42,748 nucleotides of DNA from JBFMDN01 sp040753915 (lineage in GTDB: Bacteria; Desulfobacterota; Desulfomonilia; Desulfomonilales; Desulfomonilaceae): the NCBI GenBank assembly GCA_040753915.1, contig JBFMDN010000050.1, positions 1 through 42,748 on the forward strand, read 5' to 3'. A program made the position numbers and the translations under genes. Every line of letters begins with the position of its first letter. Positions within the stretch are counted from its first letter, which is position 1. Below, piece after piece: positions 34,299-42,748 of the stretch. The notes below the pieces were generated by a model that saw nothing but the letters and a program-made list of their open reading frames with translations, was not told the DNA's origin and searched no databases.

Positions 34299-34891
34299 TG
34301 CCAGCCTCTCATCCTCCCTCAGCAACGCTCGCTCGGGCCGTACGCCGCGCTCGCATAGCGGTGGAGTCCGCGCACTCGCCTGCCGTCCGCCCATTCACTC
34401 CGCACACGCGTGCCGCGCCACACTCCGAGCCGCGTTCTCTCCCCTTCCCGTGTCGGTCTCCCTGGAACCCCGGATCGTAGGAACGACGGTGCTTCGGCCC
34501 TCAACCCATACTCGCCGCCCTGGTCCCATCGTTCCTTCAGGCAGATGGATAGCCCGACAAACTATACCCTAACGTTGAAATCTTTGTCCACATCTGTCAA
34601 CATGTCAGTCGCATCTTTTGGCGGCCGTGACGCGCGCTTGTTCTGCCGGACCTCGGTCCGGAAATGGAATTGGTACACCACAGTGAAAAAAAGCTCGCGT
34701 CTTGACGTCAATGCGGTTGAGCCCAATACCCTGTGGTCCCTTGATGTTCGCATCACGGGGAGGAGAAAGTTTCGAACCCGCCGTCGCGACAAGAACCGTC
34801 AGGACGGTTTCAGCATCCCCCATTAGTGAGACGCGACCGACGCTTGACTCAACGAGTGGCTCCTGCTATCGGGCTCGTAGGAGATAGACTC
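34299..34891. other. Intergenic region before the AsmA-like gene
   Basis: About 590 bases. The GC-rich first half is upstream of the phosphatase. The second half (34560-34830) is open in several frames on both strands, but none has a ribosome site or recognisable product. Confidence 0.45.
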
Positions 34892-37800
34892 ATGGGACGA
34901 CGAATGAAAATACTGTTGGCCTTGCTCATTCTGGCAATTGCTGCAGGGCTGGCCATTCTGGCGGCCGTTCGATTCTTGCCCGAAACCGATCTTGTGCGCG
35001 ATCAGATACGAAATGGGCTGGAAAAGCTGTCCGGCCAGAATGTATCCGTAGGATCCGTGAAGGTGTCCCTCTCCGTTTCGAACCTTCTGGAGTTGAGTCT
35101 CGCAGGCCTCTCTGTAACCTCTCAGGATGGCAAACCCCTCCTTTCCGCGGATGCCATCCAGTTCTCTCCATCCTTGGGTGGTCTGTTGGATCGGCGCATT
35201 TCCGTCAAGTCCGTGAATGTTCATCGGTTGCATGCATCTATCCGGCGCCAGGACGATGGAACAATCCAGGATCTGGTCAGGGCAACCGAACCGCAGGTCA
35301 GGCCGCCGGCCGGAGAACCGGATCGTGAGGAAGCCGTGCCTCGGCCAACACCGCCGGCGAGCACAGCAAGTCCTGTGCCCGAGCCGCCGCACGAAAAACC
35401 TCAAAAGGTTGCCTGGTCCGTGGAGGCCATCAGGCTGACAGATGCGCGCCTGGACTGGTTGGATAGGCAGATCGTGCCAGGACAAGAGGTGGCCGTCTCC
35501 CTGAAGCAGGTAAACGGAACCCTCATCAGGAAGGGCCAGACAGAGTCTTTTGCGGCCGATTTCACTGGCAAGCTGGCCGGCGACGATCCGGAAGCCGGGA
35601 CGGTCTCCGTAAGCGGAACCATCACGTTCACCCCGAATTTTTCAGGTCTGGCAAACGCTGCCGTGACGCTCGCGGCAAAATCCGTGAACCTGAAAATCTT
35701 CAGACATTACATTCCGCCGTCCGCACGTGCGGGTGAACACTTTCAGTCTGCAGCCGGTACAGCGGATTTGGCATGGCAGGCAGGCCAGCCGACAAAAGTG
35801 ATGGTCAACGCGCAGTTGCACTCGGCTTCGGAGCGGTCGGTCGTGAATCTTCACGGCACGATCGTCACCAACGAGGGATTCTCCACCATTACACAGATCG
35901 ATGGAACCGTGGAAACAGACTCTCTCCCCCTGCGATTCCTCAGGGCCTATCTTCCATCTCAGGTCCCGCTGAATCCGGACACTGGGACCTTGAAAGCCAG
36001 AATAGCGGGACGATGGGCTGAGGATGAGGCATGGAGTGTTACGGGTGACATTGGGATCGAGGACGCGGGTCTGGCAGGGAAATTAGGCAAGATCGTTTCA
36101 AAGGCTCGGGTGTGGCTCAAAGGATCCGTGAATCCTCACGAGCTGACGCTGGAAAACCTGGAGATCGCGGATTCCGCGAAGCTGGCATCCATTTCCGGGG
36201 GCGTTACCAGTCCTTTTTCTTCAGCAAGAAGACTAGAGCTGAAGGGAGAGGTGATTGTGCGGCAGCCGTGGCTTGGAGCACTGGGCGTCTCCGTTCCCAG
36301 TGAGCTTGTGGTTGGCGGCACTGTTCCCGTCCGATTTGTGGCTCAGGGAAGACCGGACGATCTGTGGATAGACCTTACGGGCGATCTTACGGGGGCAGGA
36401 ATCAAGTGGACACCCTACTTGGAAAAACCCCGGGGTAAACCGGGAACTGTCTCAGTCAGAGGGAGGGCCCACTTCAACGGGGAATCCGCGCTTGAAAGCA
36501 TTGTGCAGAGAGCGACTCTGTCGCTGGGCATGAGCGAAGCCACGGTCAAACTCAGGGAGGAAGGGCCCCAACTCTCGGGATGTGCCCTTCAATTCGACGG
36601 CAAGATAGCCTTCGAGAAGAGGGGGACGGACCTGACCGATGCAACCCTCGCCATTAGACGTGGGGCTGGAGCGCGGACTCTTCTTCTGGCGAAGGCAAAC
36701 ATCAAGGATCTGGGGTCGGACGCATTTGCGATTCACGGAACAGCCACTGCTACGTTGGATAAGACTACCCTTGCCCTTGCCGGCCTGGAACGTGACGCTG
36801 GCATCCGGACGGCGGGAAGCGCTCTTCTCCAGGCGCGGTTCAAGGGAACAAAGGGGGGGGTGGACTGGTCGTTCGAGATGCCGTTGAACCATATGGACGT
36901 GACCGTACCCGACATTGTCAGGAAATCCCCAGGTGTTGACGGCGCACTCAAGGCCTCGGGAAAATGGACGCCCTCAGAGGTGCTCCTGAGCTATGGACAA
37001 TTGACCCTTCCGGGAGTTCTCGTCACAGCCCAGGGCATCGTGCGAGACAAAGACGGCCAAATGAAAGATGTCCTGGTGAGCACGAAAAACACGAGGGTGG
37101 AGCATTTGGCAAGGTTCGTTCTGCCCTTGCAGAACCGGGGGCTTACCGGAGAAGCTGACATCTCGGTTCGATTGAAGCAGTCGGACCGCGGGATTGCCAC
37201 TCAAACGTCCATCCGTCCAATATCTATAGATTTTGTCCCAAAAGGAAGCCCGGTGGCAGTTCGTTCCATACGCGGCCTGGTAGAGTCCGATGGAAAGTCT
37301 CTCGATATCAAAGAGCTGACAGGGAGGCTCTCAGGACACGTCCAGGGGCCGATCACCGTGGCGGGAGCTCTCCACAACATTGGCTCAGTTCGTGCTTTGC
37401 AAGGAGATCTTTCCGCTAATATGGGCAGAGGCAAGATCAATGCGGGCACCATACGGAATCTCCTGAGTCAGGCCAATGCCCTGTTGGGAACCGTGCTTGA
37501 CCCTGCAAGAGGCGGTGCGCCGGACAACCCGCTCGATTTCGATTCTGCTTCGGGAAAGTTTTCTTTCGCGTCCGGCGTTGCCACCACCGACGACCTGAAG
37601 CTGAAGGGACCGGGTCTCGGGCTGGCAGCCATAGGAAGCTATGATCTCACGAGTGCAGTTTTCGATGCTCTGGTGGGCGTAAGGACATCCACCGCGGTAC
37701 CCGCGGCGCTCGGCAAGATTCCTGCAGTAAGAAAGCTTGTCAAAGAGCACGAGGGCCTGCTCAAGGCGCTGGGAGTAGACAGGGAATTGAAACGGCTCGG

Positions 37801-37972
37801 CCTGGACGGGTCGACTCCCGAATCCCAGGAGAGCACCTCCGCTGCGGGGAAGACCCCGATCACCGTAATTGTCAAGGTGAAAGGGCCCGCTCGCGACATC
37901 ACCGTGGTCCCCGTTCTTGAGGCCTCCCTCAAGAAGGATACAGCAACCCGCCTGAAGGATCTTTTGAACTGA
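34892..37972 (+). CDS. AsmA-family envelope protein
   Basis: 1026 residues from ATG 34892 (AGGAGA nine bases before); ATG 34904 also fits. One N-terminal membrane helix ('ILLALLILAIAAGLAILAAV') is followed by 'RDQIRNGLEKLSGQNVSVGS', the start of an AsmA domain, and then a very long beta-rich region of repeating 'G-x-(I/V)-x-(V/L)' strands typical of the AsmA/YhdP/TamB bridge proteins. A proline-rich low-complexity piece lies near 145-180. The C-terminus ('TGDLKLKGPGLGLAAIGSYD'-like) has the usual AsmA end. Such proteins bridge inner and outer membrane and are implicated in lipid transport and outer-membrane biogenesis. No partner gene is adjacent. Confidence 0.85.
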   Translation: MGRRMKILLALLILAIAAGLAILAAVRFLPETDLVRDQIRNGLEKLSGQNVSVGSVKVSLSVSNLLELSLAGLSVTSQDGKPLLSADAIQFSPSLGGLLDRRISVKSVNVHRLHASIRRQDDGTIQDLVRATEPQVRPPAGEPDREEAVPRPTPPASTASPVPEPPHEKPQKVAWSVEAIRLTDARLDWLDRQIVPGQEVAVSLKQVNGTLIRKGQTESFAADFTGKLAGDDPEAGTVSVSGTITFTPNFSGLANAAVTLAAKSVNLKIFRHYIPPSARAGEHFQSAAGTADLAWQAGQPTKVMVNAQLHSASERSVVNLHGTIVTNEGFSTITQIDGTVETDSLPLRFLRAYLPSQVPLNPDTGTLKARIAGRWAEDEAWSVTGDIGIEDAGLAGKLGKIVSKARVWLKGSVNPHELTLENLEIADSAKLASISGGVTSPFSSARRLELKGEVIVRQPWLGALGVSVPSELVVGGTVPVRFVAQGRPDDLWIDLTGDLTGAGIKWTPYLEKPRGKPGTVSVRGRAHFNGESALESIVQRATLSLGMSEATVKLREEGPQLSGCALQFDGKIAFEKRGTDLTDATLAIRRGAGARTLLLAKANIKDLGSDAFAIHGTATATLDKTTLALAGLERDAGIRTAGSALLQARFKGTKGGVDWSFEMPLNHMDVTVPDIVRKSPGVDGALKASGKWTPSEVLLSYGQLTLPGVLVTAQGIVRDKDGQMKDVLVSTKNTRVEHLARFVLPLQNRGLTGEADISVRLKQSDRGIATQTSIRPISIDFVPKGSPVAVRSIRGLVESDGKSLDIKELTGRLSGHVQGPITVAGALHNIGSVRALQGDLSANMGRGKINAGTIRNLLSQANALLGTVLDPARGGAPDNPLDFDSASGKFSFASGVATTDDLKLKGPGLGLAAIGSYDLTSAVFDALVGVRTSTAVPAALGKIPAVRKLVKEHEGLLKALGVDRELKRLGLDGSTPESQESTSAAGKTPITVIVKVKGPARDITVVPVLEASLKKDTATRLKDLLN

Positions 37973-37996
37973 GGGGTGTCGGGGAGGGGGAGTGGG

Positions 37997-38341
37997 TCAG
38001 AAGAATTCGACAGTTACCTCGAAACCGTGCTGCTCGATGTCCTTTCGCAAGGCTTGAACAGCAGTTCTGAAAAGAGACTTGTGGTCCCGCGCACAGCCGA
38101 CTCTCCTCATTTCTCCGGGGTACACACTGTCTTTGGAGTCAAAGATGCCTGAATTGAAATACCAATCCAGGGCCTGTTCCCAGGTTCCTGCCAACTCCTG
38201 GTTCGGCGAATGTCGCAAGAAGAATCGTATCTTCGCATCTTGAAATCCTTTGGCCACCCTTACCTCGACGTGGAGTCCCGGTCGATAGGTGATGTCTGCA
38301 ACGGGGTGTCCATCGCAAGAGATGTAGGCTGCAATGCTCAT
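37997..38341 (-). CDS. Small protein of unknown function
   Basis: 114 residues from ATG 38341, where AAGGA precedes. No signal peptide, helix or motif I recognise; 'GLHVEVRVAKGFQDAKIRFF' and 'EQHGFEVTVEFF' suggest beta strands. It is convergent with the AsmA-like gene (25 bases apart). Confidence 0.55.
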   Translation of the reverse strand: MSIAAYISCDGHPVADITYRPGLHVEVRVAKGFQDAKIRFFLRHSPNQELAGTWEQALDWYFNSGIFDSKDSVYPGEMRRVGCARDHKSLFRTAVQALRKDIEQHGFEVTVEFF

Positions 38342-38452
38342 GCTATGTCCTTGGCGAGCGGTGCTCCGCTTTGTCGAGAGTGTGGAAAACACTCATATGT
38401 ACCAGCTTTCTCGTCATGGGTCCAGTGGAAACAACGGCCTCTTGTTTTTTAC

Positions 38453-38481
38453 TTGACAAAGGATGGTGACAGGTTTAAAAG
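38453..38481 (+). promoter_or_regulatory. Sigma70-like promoter in intergenic region
   Basis: TTGACA (38453-38458, exact consensus), 17 bases, TAAAAG (38476-38481). It would make a leader of more than 300 bases for the gene at 38811, or a separate RNA. Confidence 0.4.
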
Positions 38482-38543
38482 ACCGTATTCTTGAGGGCGG
38501 GCAGTGACACGTGCGTTTGCGAGGCTCTTGACGTCGGGTGTCT

Positions 38544-38566
38544 GACCTATTATGACCTATTAGGTC
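38544..38566. promoter_or_regulatory. Operator-like repeat GACCTATTA / GACCTATTAGGTC
   Basis: A half-site GACCTATTA (38544-38552) is followed ten bases on by a 13-base palindrome GACCTATTAGGTC (38554-38566). This is one helical turn apart, as binding sites often are. No regulator is known for it here. Confidence 0.4.
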
Positions 38567-38810
38567 GGGGCTCCGCCCATGCCGGTCGATCTTCTCGACA
38601 ATCCCTGCGGAAGGACTTAAATTGCGCTCTCGTGTACCATGTTCAGAGACGAGAGGGTTCTGCTATACTGGGTAGGGATCCTTCTCTTCGTGGACGAAGG
38701 GAATTGCAGCGAAAGAGTGTGGGATGTCGGCTAAGTCGCGGTGAGCCTTTCGGGCCACACACGCGCGAGCAGAAGCGTCACCGAAAGCGGATTGGAGGTT
38801 GTAACGAAAT

Positions 38811-39008
38811 ATGGAACCTAGTCCAGTGTCGGTGAAAGGGAACCGTGATTCGGACAGACCCTATCGAAAGGTGGATTGTGATCACTACGGTGAATGCTTG
38901 GACATGGCCTTGAAATGCCGCTGGTCGGACTTCTCGTGTATGGAATGCAAGGCGTACACCAGGACGCGTTTCATCGAGAGCGCCACCGGTTCGGACGATT
39001 ACTGGTAG
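38811..39008 (+). CDS. Small cysteine-rich protein
   Basis: 65 residues. GGAGG lies 13 bases before the ATG, a slightly long spacing. Five cysteines: 'CDHYGECLDMALKCRW' followed by 'DFSCMECKAY', spaced like a small metal-binding or Fe-S knuckle. No membrane helix. The family is not recognised, but the cysteine pattern and start make a real gene likely. Confidence 0.6.
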   Translation: MEPSPVSVKGNRDSDRPYRKVDCDHYGECLDMALKCRWSDFSCMECKAYTRTRFIESATGSDDYW

Positions 39009-39353
39009 ACGTGAGTACATCGAGAGTGCCGCTCGCGTAAGGCGCTCACTGTGCTTTGCCATCAATGCCAGGAGCCACTTTCAATAGATTAGGTCTTGTT
39101 TCTTCTTAGGATGCTCGTACGCCGTTTCGGCTACGAGCTCTTTCGTTTTTGGTCCGGCTCTCTTTTGCATCACCTGCCGCATCATCGTCGAAGCGGCAAA
39201 CAACTACAATGAAACGCCGACGCCTGCCACGGGTCGCTGCCCTTCTCCTATCAGCGCGGCTGCGAGTGGATCGCTCGATGCGCTCCACCGTAACCTTCAC
39301 CTGTCCTGAGCCCCGCGGACATTCAATGGGTGACAATGTAATCGGAGGATCCT
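39009..39353. other. Intergenic region before the membrane protein gene
   Basis: 345 bases. It contains a fragment of the dispersed end sequence (TTAGGTCTTGTTTCTTCTTA near 39089) and the ribosome site CGGAGGAT of the next gene; nothing else stands out. Confidence 0.45.
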
Positions 39354-40022
39354 GTGAAACGACTTCCGATAGTGGTCGTATGGTCCATTGCCTTCGCGTA
39401 TGTGGAATCCTCTCTCGTAGAATATTTGAGGGCTATCTATTACCCGCTGGAAAATGGCGGATTCCGCTTTCCCGTCATTACCTTGGACGGCTTAAAGGCT
39501 ATGGGGGACGAACATGTACGGAGACTGGCCATAGAATTCGGCCGAGAGATTGCGACGCTGCTCATGCTTGGCGCGGTAGGGTTGGCCGCCGCCCGCAATC
39601 GGCGTGAGGCTTGGGCTCATTTCATGATTGCGTTCGGGGTGTGGGACATCTTCTATTACGTCTGGCTGAAGGCATTCATAGGCTGGCCCGAAAGCCTGAT
39701 GACGTGGGATCTCTTGTTCTTGGTACCCGTTCCCTGGGTCTCTCCGGTTCTGGCCCCTGTCCTCATATCCATTGCTATGATCGCCGCGGGGACAATCGTG
39801 CTCCACTGGGAAGCAAGAGGACAACCGCTGCAGGCTCGGTGGGTCGATTGGTTGATGATTTCCTCTGGCGGCGCGATCGTGATCGTAGCGTTTTGTTGGG
39901 ATTACAGGAACATAATGGACGGCGGGATTCCGAATCCTTTCCCTTGGCTGATTTTTGGTCTCGGATTGAGCCTGTCCGCAGCCACCTTTGTCCGCGTGAT
40001 GATGAGAGCCCGTGAAGACTGA
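39354..40022 (+). CDS. Conserved multi-pass membrane protein
   Basis: 222 residues from GTG 39354, just behind CGGAGGATCC. At least five hydrophobic segments are visible (about 5-20, 65-80, 85-105, 130-155, 165-180, 195-215). A conserved-looking core 'WDIFYYVWLKAFIGWPESLM' with 'TWDLLFLVPVPWVSPVLAPV' lies at 95-140; charged and aromatic residues within helices suggest a functional pore or binding site. No named family was assigned from memory. Function unknown. Confidence 0.7.
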   Translation: MKRLPIVVVWSIAFAYVESSLVEYLRAIYYPLENGGFRFPVITLDGLKAMGDEHVRRLAIEFGREIATLLMLGAVGLAAARNRREAWAHFMIAFGVWDIFYYVWLKAFIGWPESLMTWDLLFLVPVPWVSPVLAPVLISIAMIAAGTIVLHWEARGQPLQARWVDWLMISSGGAIVIVAFCWDYRNIMDGGIPNPFPWLIFGLGLSLSAATFVRVMMRARED

Positions 40023-40227
40023 CACGAACCGCTGAGGCAACTGCGAAGAGTTTTCGGCCAGTCTTGACGGAATCCCCCTCCTTTGATATTGCTTTTTAAT
40101 GGCTTCCGTGTGGGTTGGGGGTGAGATCTGCACACGGGGCCCCTCTGAGTTTCTTTGGGTCAATCGGCTGCAGAGCTCCACCAGATGTGACTGTCGTCAC
40201 GCGAGAGATAACAAGTGAGGAGGATTC

Positions 40228-41301
40228 ATGGGAACGGTACCGCGGAACAGGAGTGGTTCCGAAGTATACGATGAGGATAAGCTGGGATTTGGTCGCATAT
40301 TTACCGATAACATGTTGACCATGCCGTATTCGGGCAAAGAGGGAAAATGGCTGCAGCCGCAAATCAAGCCGCTGGAAAACCTGGTCCTCCACCCCGCCAC
40401 AATGGTGCTTCATTACTCACAGCAGGTATTCGAAGGACTCAAGGCCTTTGCAGGACCGAATGAAGACGACATCTTGCTCTTCAGGCCAGACGCCAATATC
40501 GAGCGATTCAACAAATCCTGCAGGCGTTTGTGCATACCGACAATCGATCCGGACTTGTTCATGGATTGGATGTGCCGGCTCGTCCGAATGGAGAGGGATT
40601 GGATTCCTCGCTCGCCCGGCACCTCCCTTTATATTCGACCGACAGTGATAGCGACAGACCCATTCCTGGGCGTGCGACCGTCGAGTGATTACCTTTTCTA
40701 CATTATTCTCTCCCCTGTCGGTGCATACTATCCTGAGGGTTTTGAGCCCGTGAAGATCCTCGTTACCGACACATACGTGCGAGCGTGTCCCGGAGGGATA
40801 GGAGAAGCAAAGACAGGAGCCAACTATGCCGCTTCCCTCAGAGCCGCGGAAGAGGCGCATGCAAGCGGATTTACCCAGGTCCTGTGGCTCAATGCAAATG
40901 ACAAGTTGTCTATTGAAGAAGTGGGAACGATGAACATCTTTTTCCGCTTCAAGGACGAGGTTGTCACCCCGGCTCTCGAGGGCACCATACTCCCAGGCGT
41001 GACGCGGCAATCAGTCATTCGCGTGTGTCGGGACAAGGGATATAAGGTGAGCGAGCGGAGCATTTCCATCCAGGAGGTAGTGGAGGGCGCACAGAGCGGA
41101 AATCTCCTGGAGATGTTCGGTTCGGGAACCGCCGCAGTGATTTCCCCGGTAAGCGATTTCAGGTACAAGGGTCGAGACTTTACCGTGGGAAACGGCAAGA
41201 CCGGCGATTTGGCTGGAGCTCTGTTCGAGGAAATAACGGCCATGCAACAGGGCGCGAAACCAGATCCCTACGGCTGGGTGGTTAACATCGGTAGAGAATG
41301 A
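40228..41301 (+). CDS. ilvE: Branched-chain amino acid aminotransferase
   Basis: 357 residues, start ATG 40228 behind GAGGAGG. A PLP enzyme of fold type IV: catalytic lysine K195 in 'GEAKTGANYAASL', 'WLNANDKLSIEEVGTMN' near 238 and 'EMFGSGTAAVISPV' near 292, as in the larger (BCAT group II) enzymes of this length. It interconverts leucine, isoleucine and valine with their 2-oxo acids using glutamate/2-oxoglutarate. No other branched-chain gene is adjacent, and the CBS-pair gene follows 178 bases later. Confidence 0.95.
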   Translation: MGTVPRNRSGSEVYDEDKLGFGRIFTDNMLTMPYSGKEGKWLQPQIKPLENLVLHPATMVLHYSQQVFEGLKAFAGPNEDDILLFRPDANIERFNKSCRRLCIPTIDPDLFMDWMCRLVRMERDWIPRSPGTSLYIRPTVIATDPFLGVRPSSDYLFYIILSPVGAYYPEGFEPVKILVTDTYVRACPGGIGEAKTGANYAASLRAAEEAHASGFTQVLWLNANDKLSIEEVGTMNIFFRFKDEVVTPALEGTILPGVTRQSVIRVCRDKGYKVSERSISIQEVVEGAQSGNLLEMFGSGTAAVISPVSDFRYKGRDFTVGNGKTGDLAGALFEEITAMQQGAKPDPYGWVVNIGRE

Positions 41302-41479
41302 AGAAGCGCTCGGGAGCGGCGTGTTTGTGCGCACTCTTGAGGTGAGGAATACCGTTAGACGCGCAGTCGCGGCATTGGCTTCCGCCTGACATGCCTCTGC
41401 GCGTGATCGACCCTGAAAGCAAGTGGACGCGACAGTGGTGTCGCCTTTGGACAGCGCCCAACAACGAACGGAGTTCTCC

Positions 41480-41983
41480 ATGCCCCACTCGGTACCGGTT
41501 TCCAAGCTAATGATCCATCGTAACCAGTGGCCCCAATTTCGGGCCAGCACAAAGATCAAGGACGTGATAAGAATTCTGCGGATATTGTCGGAAGACCAGA
41601 AACTCGCGCAGGGTCGCGACACTCCCCTGGTGCTTGACGACGAATACCGTCTGCTGGGATACGTAACGCTCACCGACTTACTCAGGAGCATCAGGCACCT
41701 TTGCGATGACCCGGCAAAGGCGTGCGAGCTGGGGCAGGCAATCGAACCGGTATCAGACCTCGTGCGTGAGTTTAAAGATCATCTGAAACCGGATGACAGT
41801 ATATTGTACGCCCTGGACATCATGACTACTCAGGGAGTATCGCTCCTGCCAGTGATGGAAAACCGCAAGCTCAAGGGACTTATCAAGTTATCAGACATAT
41901 TCAACACAGTTGCGCACTTGCTGTTCGATGAGGAAGTGGACGACGACCAATGGTTCAGGAAGCATCTGCACTCCCAAACGTGA
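41480..41983 (+). CDS. CBS-domain pair protein
   Basis: 167 residues from ATG 41480 (GGAG before it). Two CBS motifs: the first runs from 'VSKLMIHRNQWPQFRASTKI' to 'LLGYVTLTDLLRSI', the second from 'DHLKPDDSILYALDIMTTQG' to 'LKGLIKLSDIFNTV'. Such pairs bind adenosine-containing ligands and regulate a fused or separate partner; the partner here is unknown. The N-terminus matches the usual CBS start 'M-x-x-D-V-x-(V/T)'-like pattern only loosely. Confidence 0.85.
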   Translation: MPHSVPVSKLMIHRNQWPQFRASTKIKDVIRILRILSEDQKLAQGRDTPLVLDDEYRLLGYVTLTDLLRSIRHLCDDPAKACELGQAIEPVSDLVREFKDHLKPDDSILYALDIMTTQGVSLLPVMENRKLKGLIKLSDIFNTVAHLLFDEEVDDDQWFRKHLHSQT

Positions 41984-42204
41984 CGCGCTTCACTAGCCAG
42001 TGGGAATCGGAGGGAACAGCACTGAAAACCATTCTCAGAAGCCGTTTCGGATAATGACACGTCTGGAGAGGCGCTTCGAGAAGCACCCTCGTTTCGGATC
42101 GCTCACGAACCGTCCGCGCAGGAATCTCTTCTAATTCAGGCCTGGGTCACAAGTGTGAGATGGTGTCCTTCGTAGACGATTTCACAAATGCGGTGCCGTA
42201 CTCA
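41984..42204. other. Intergenic region
   Basis: No gene or clear structure was seen here, apart from the approach to the long-stem repeat arm. Confidence 0.4.
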
Positions 42205-42560
42205 CGGCAACGTGGTTGATCCGATTGCGGTGGAACGAGTTGGAAACGGCTGCGAGGGCCGCATCCGAGCAAGGGCGGCTTTGACACCCGTCCCGGCCAT
42301 GGCGATTCGTGGTTCGGATTTCCGGCAGCGCCAGCGTCTCGCCGGGACTCTTTTCCTAAACACTGCCTTCGGGCAAAGCCGTGGTGGGAACAGGCTCCGT
42401 GAAGAGGGCTGGTTTGAGGCCGCTCTCACCTCCACTGGTACAGCACTTCTACGGCAAAGATCAAGAAAATGTCTCAAAACTCGGGACACACCAACAATCG
42501 TAGCACGATTGAGCGTCTATGCGTGGAAAGGCACCCTCACCCCAACCCTCTCCCAGAGGG
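42205..42560. repeat. Long-stem palindromic repeat, copy 3 (left arm, broken by IS)
   Basis: Shares with copy 2 the segments 'CGATTGCGGTGGAACG' (about 42220), 'GGCTGGTTTGAGG' and 'AGAAAATGTCTCAAAACTCG' (about 42463), 'CACGATTGAGCG' and 'CCTCACCCCAACCCTCTCCC' (about 42533). It stops at 'CAGAGGG' (42560) where the IS begins; the other arm must lie beyond the IS, outside the window. Confidence 0.7.
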
Positions 42561-42748
42561 CATAGGCGTTAACTTTTATGTCGCGTTTTGTACGGCTTTG
42601 TTGTATAGCACGTTCCCGGAGGGAACGTCTATGAATAATTATGTCGCGGTTTCTGAGGATGATTGGTCGATCTTGGTTAGCTTCTTGCCCGAGGGATGGC
42701 GCGAGAAAGCAAAAGAGCTGGGTGCTCTGCAACGTCGCCGCGCGTTTC
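42561..42748 (+). mobile_element. IS4-type insertion sequence, left end only
   Basis: It begins with CATAGGCGTTAACTTTTATG at 42561, whose first 15 bases equal the left end of the MITE at 8985. The transposase gene starts at 42631 and runs off the window. The element is truncated by the window, not known to be broken. The host repeat's CTCCCAGAGGG just before 42561 is the predicted target duplication. Confidence 0.75.
42631..42748 (+). CDS. IS4-family transposase, N-terminal fragment
   Basis: The first 39 residues are visible (ATG 42631, running beyond 42748). The sequence 'EDDWSILVSFLPEGWREKAK' and the following 'ELGALQRRRAF' are, as I recall, the N-terminal pattern of IS4-type transposases; the DDE residues lie outside the window. 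GGAGGGAACG lies just upstream and acts as a ribosome site. Confidence 0.7.
   Translation, partial: MNNYVAVSEDDWSILVSFLPEGWREKAKELGALQRRRAF

Larger units (their letters stand above)
38342..38810. other. Intergenic region with promoter and operator-like palindrome
   Basis: About 470 bases without a gene. It contains a sigma70-like promoter (38453-38481) and a GACCTATTA repeat cluster (38544-38566). Confidence 0.5.

Noticed and set aside
34562..34826. Overlapping open frames on both strands upstream of the AsmA-like gene, one with a basic C-terminus on the plus strand
   Set aside because: No ribosome site, no recognisable domain, and frames open on both strands; most likely chance.
1..42748. 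CRISPR array, tRNA or rRNA genes
   Set aside because: No regularly spaced short direct repeats with unique spacers, and no cloverleaf or rRNA sequence recognised in any intergenic stretch.

Overview
The window reads as ordinary chromosome from a Gram-negative bacterium of moderately high GC, most likely a deltaproteobacterium (Desulfobacterota; the style resembles Desulfomonile or Syntrophobacterales). This placement is inference: there is no rRNA or other decisive marker. It rests on the RNase E/G with a long acidic tail, the NapH/NapG-type polyferredoxin beside a Tat-exported DUF362 protein, the archaeal-type GAPDH, several zinc-ribbon membrane proteins of unknown role, and intergenic regions full of palindromic repeats. 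No phage, plasmid, CRISPR, rRNA or tRNA was seen.

Layout. 1-846: non-coding, with a 181-bp tandem duplication. 847-4137: three tightly packed plus-strand genes (transglutaminase-like, double GNAT, MalK-type ABC ATPase); the 5' end of the ATPase gene is frame-disrupted. 4245-5054: prepilin peptidase. 5055-5605: repeats. 5606-8595: minus-strand copper operon (DUF4177-like protein, CopZ, CopA). 8596-9607: a long-stem palindrome interrupted by a 170-bp MITE. 9608-11869: minus-strand RidA, YkgJ-type cysteine cluster protein and a CrtC/AttH lipocalin-like exported protein, translationally coupled. 12013-14894: EngB and RNase E/G. 15180-18405: type II GAPDH, NUDIX hydrolase and a stand-alone condensation-type acyltransferase, with a convergent LemA. 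19347-21976: DUF362 protein plus a fused NapH-NapG polyferredoxin. 22094-24400: a serine/threonine kinase with TPR, PilZ-like and zinc-ribbon domains. 24401-25483: mostly empty, but it holds a complete transcription unit for a 58-residue tryptophan-rich peptide. 25484-30703: a 56-residue ORF, alaS, a zinc-ribbon membrane protein and a DegP protease. 30976-34298: small exported protein, zinc-ribbon membrane protein, alpha/beta hydrolase and metallophosphoesterase. 34892-41983: AsmA-like protein, small unknown proteins, a membrane protein, IlvE and a CBS-pair protein. 41984-42748: one arm of the long-stem repeat, then the left end of an IS4-type insertion sequence that runs off the window.

The most notable points are: (1) the tryptophan-rich peptide with a near-perfect sigma70 promoter, Shine-Dalgarno site and terminator; (2) a family of long-stem palindromes whose centre is empty in one copy, holds a MITE with an 11-bp target duplication in a second, and holds an IS with the same terminal repeat in a third; (3) a kinase that shares its zinc ribbon with a separate membrane protein 4 kb away; and (4) a NapH-NapG fusion with the NapG twin-arginine segment buried inside the chain.
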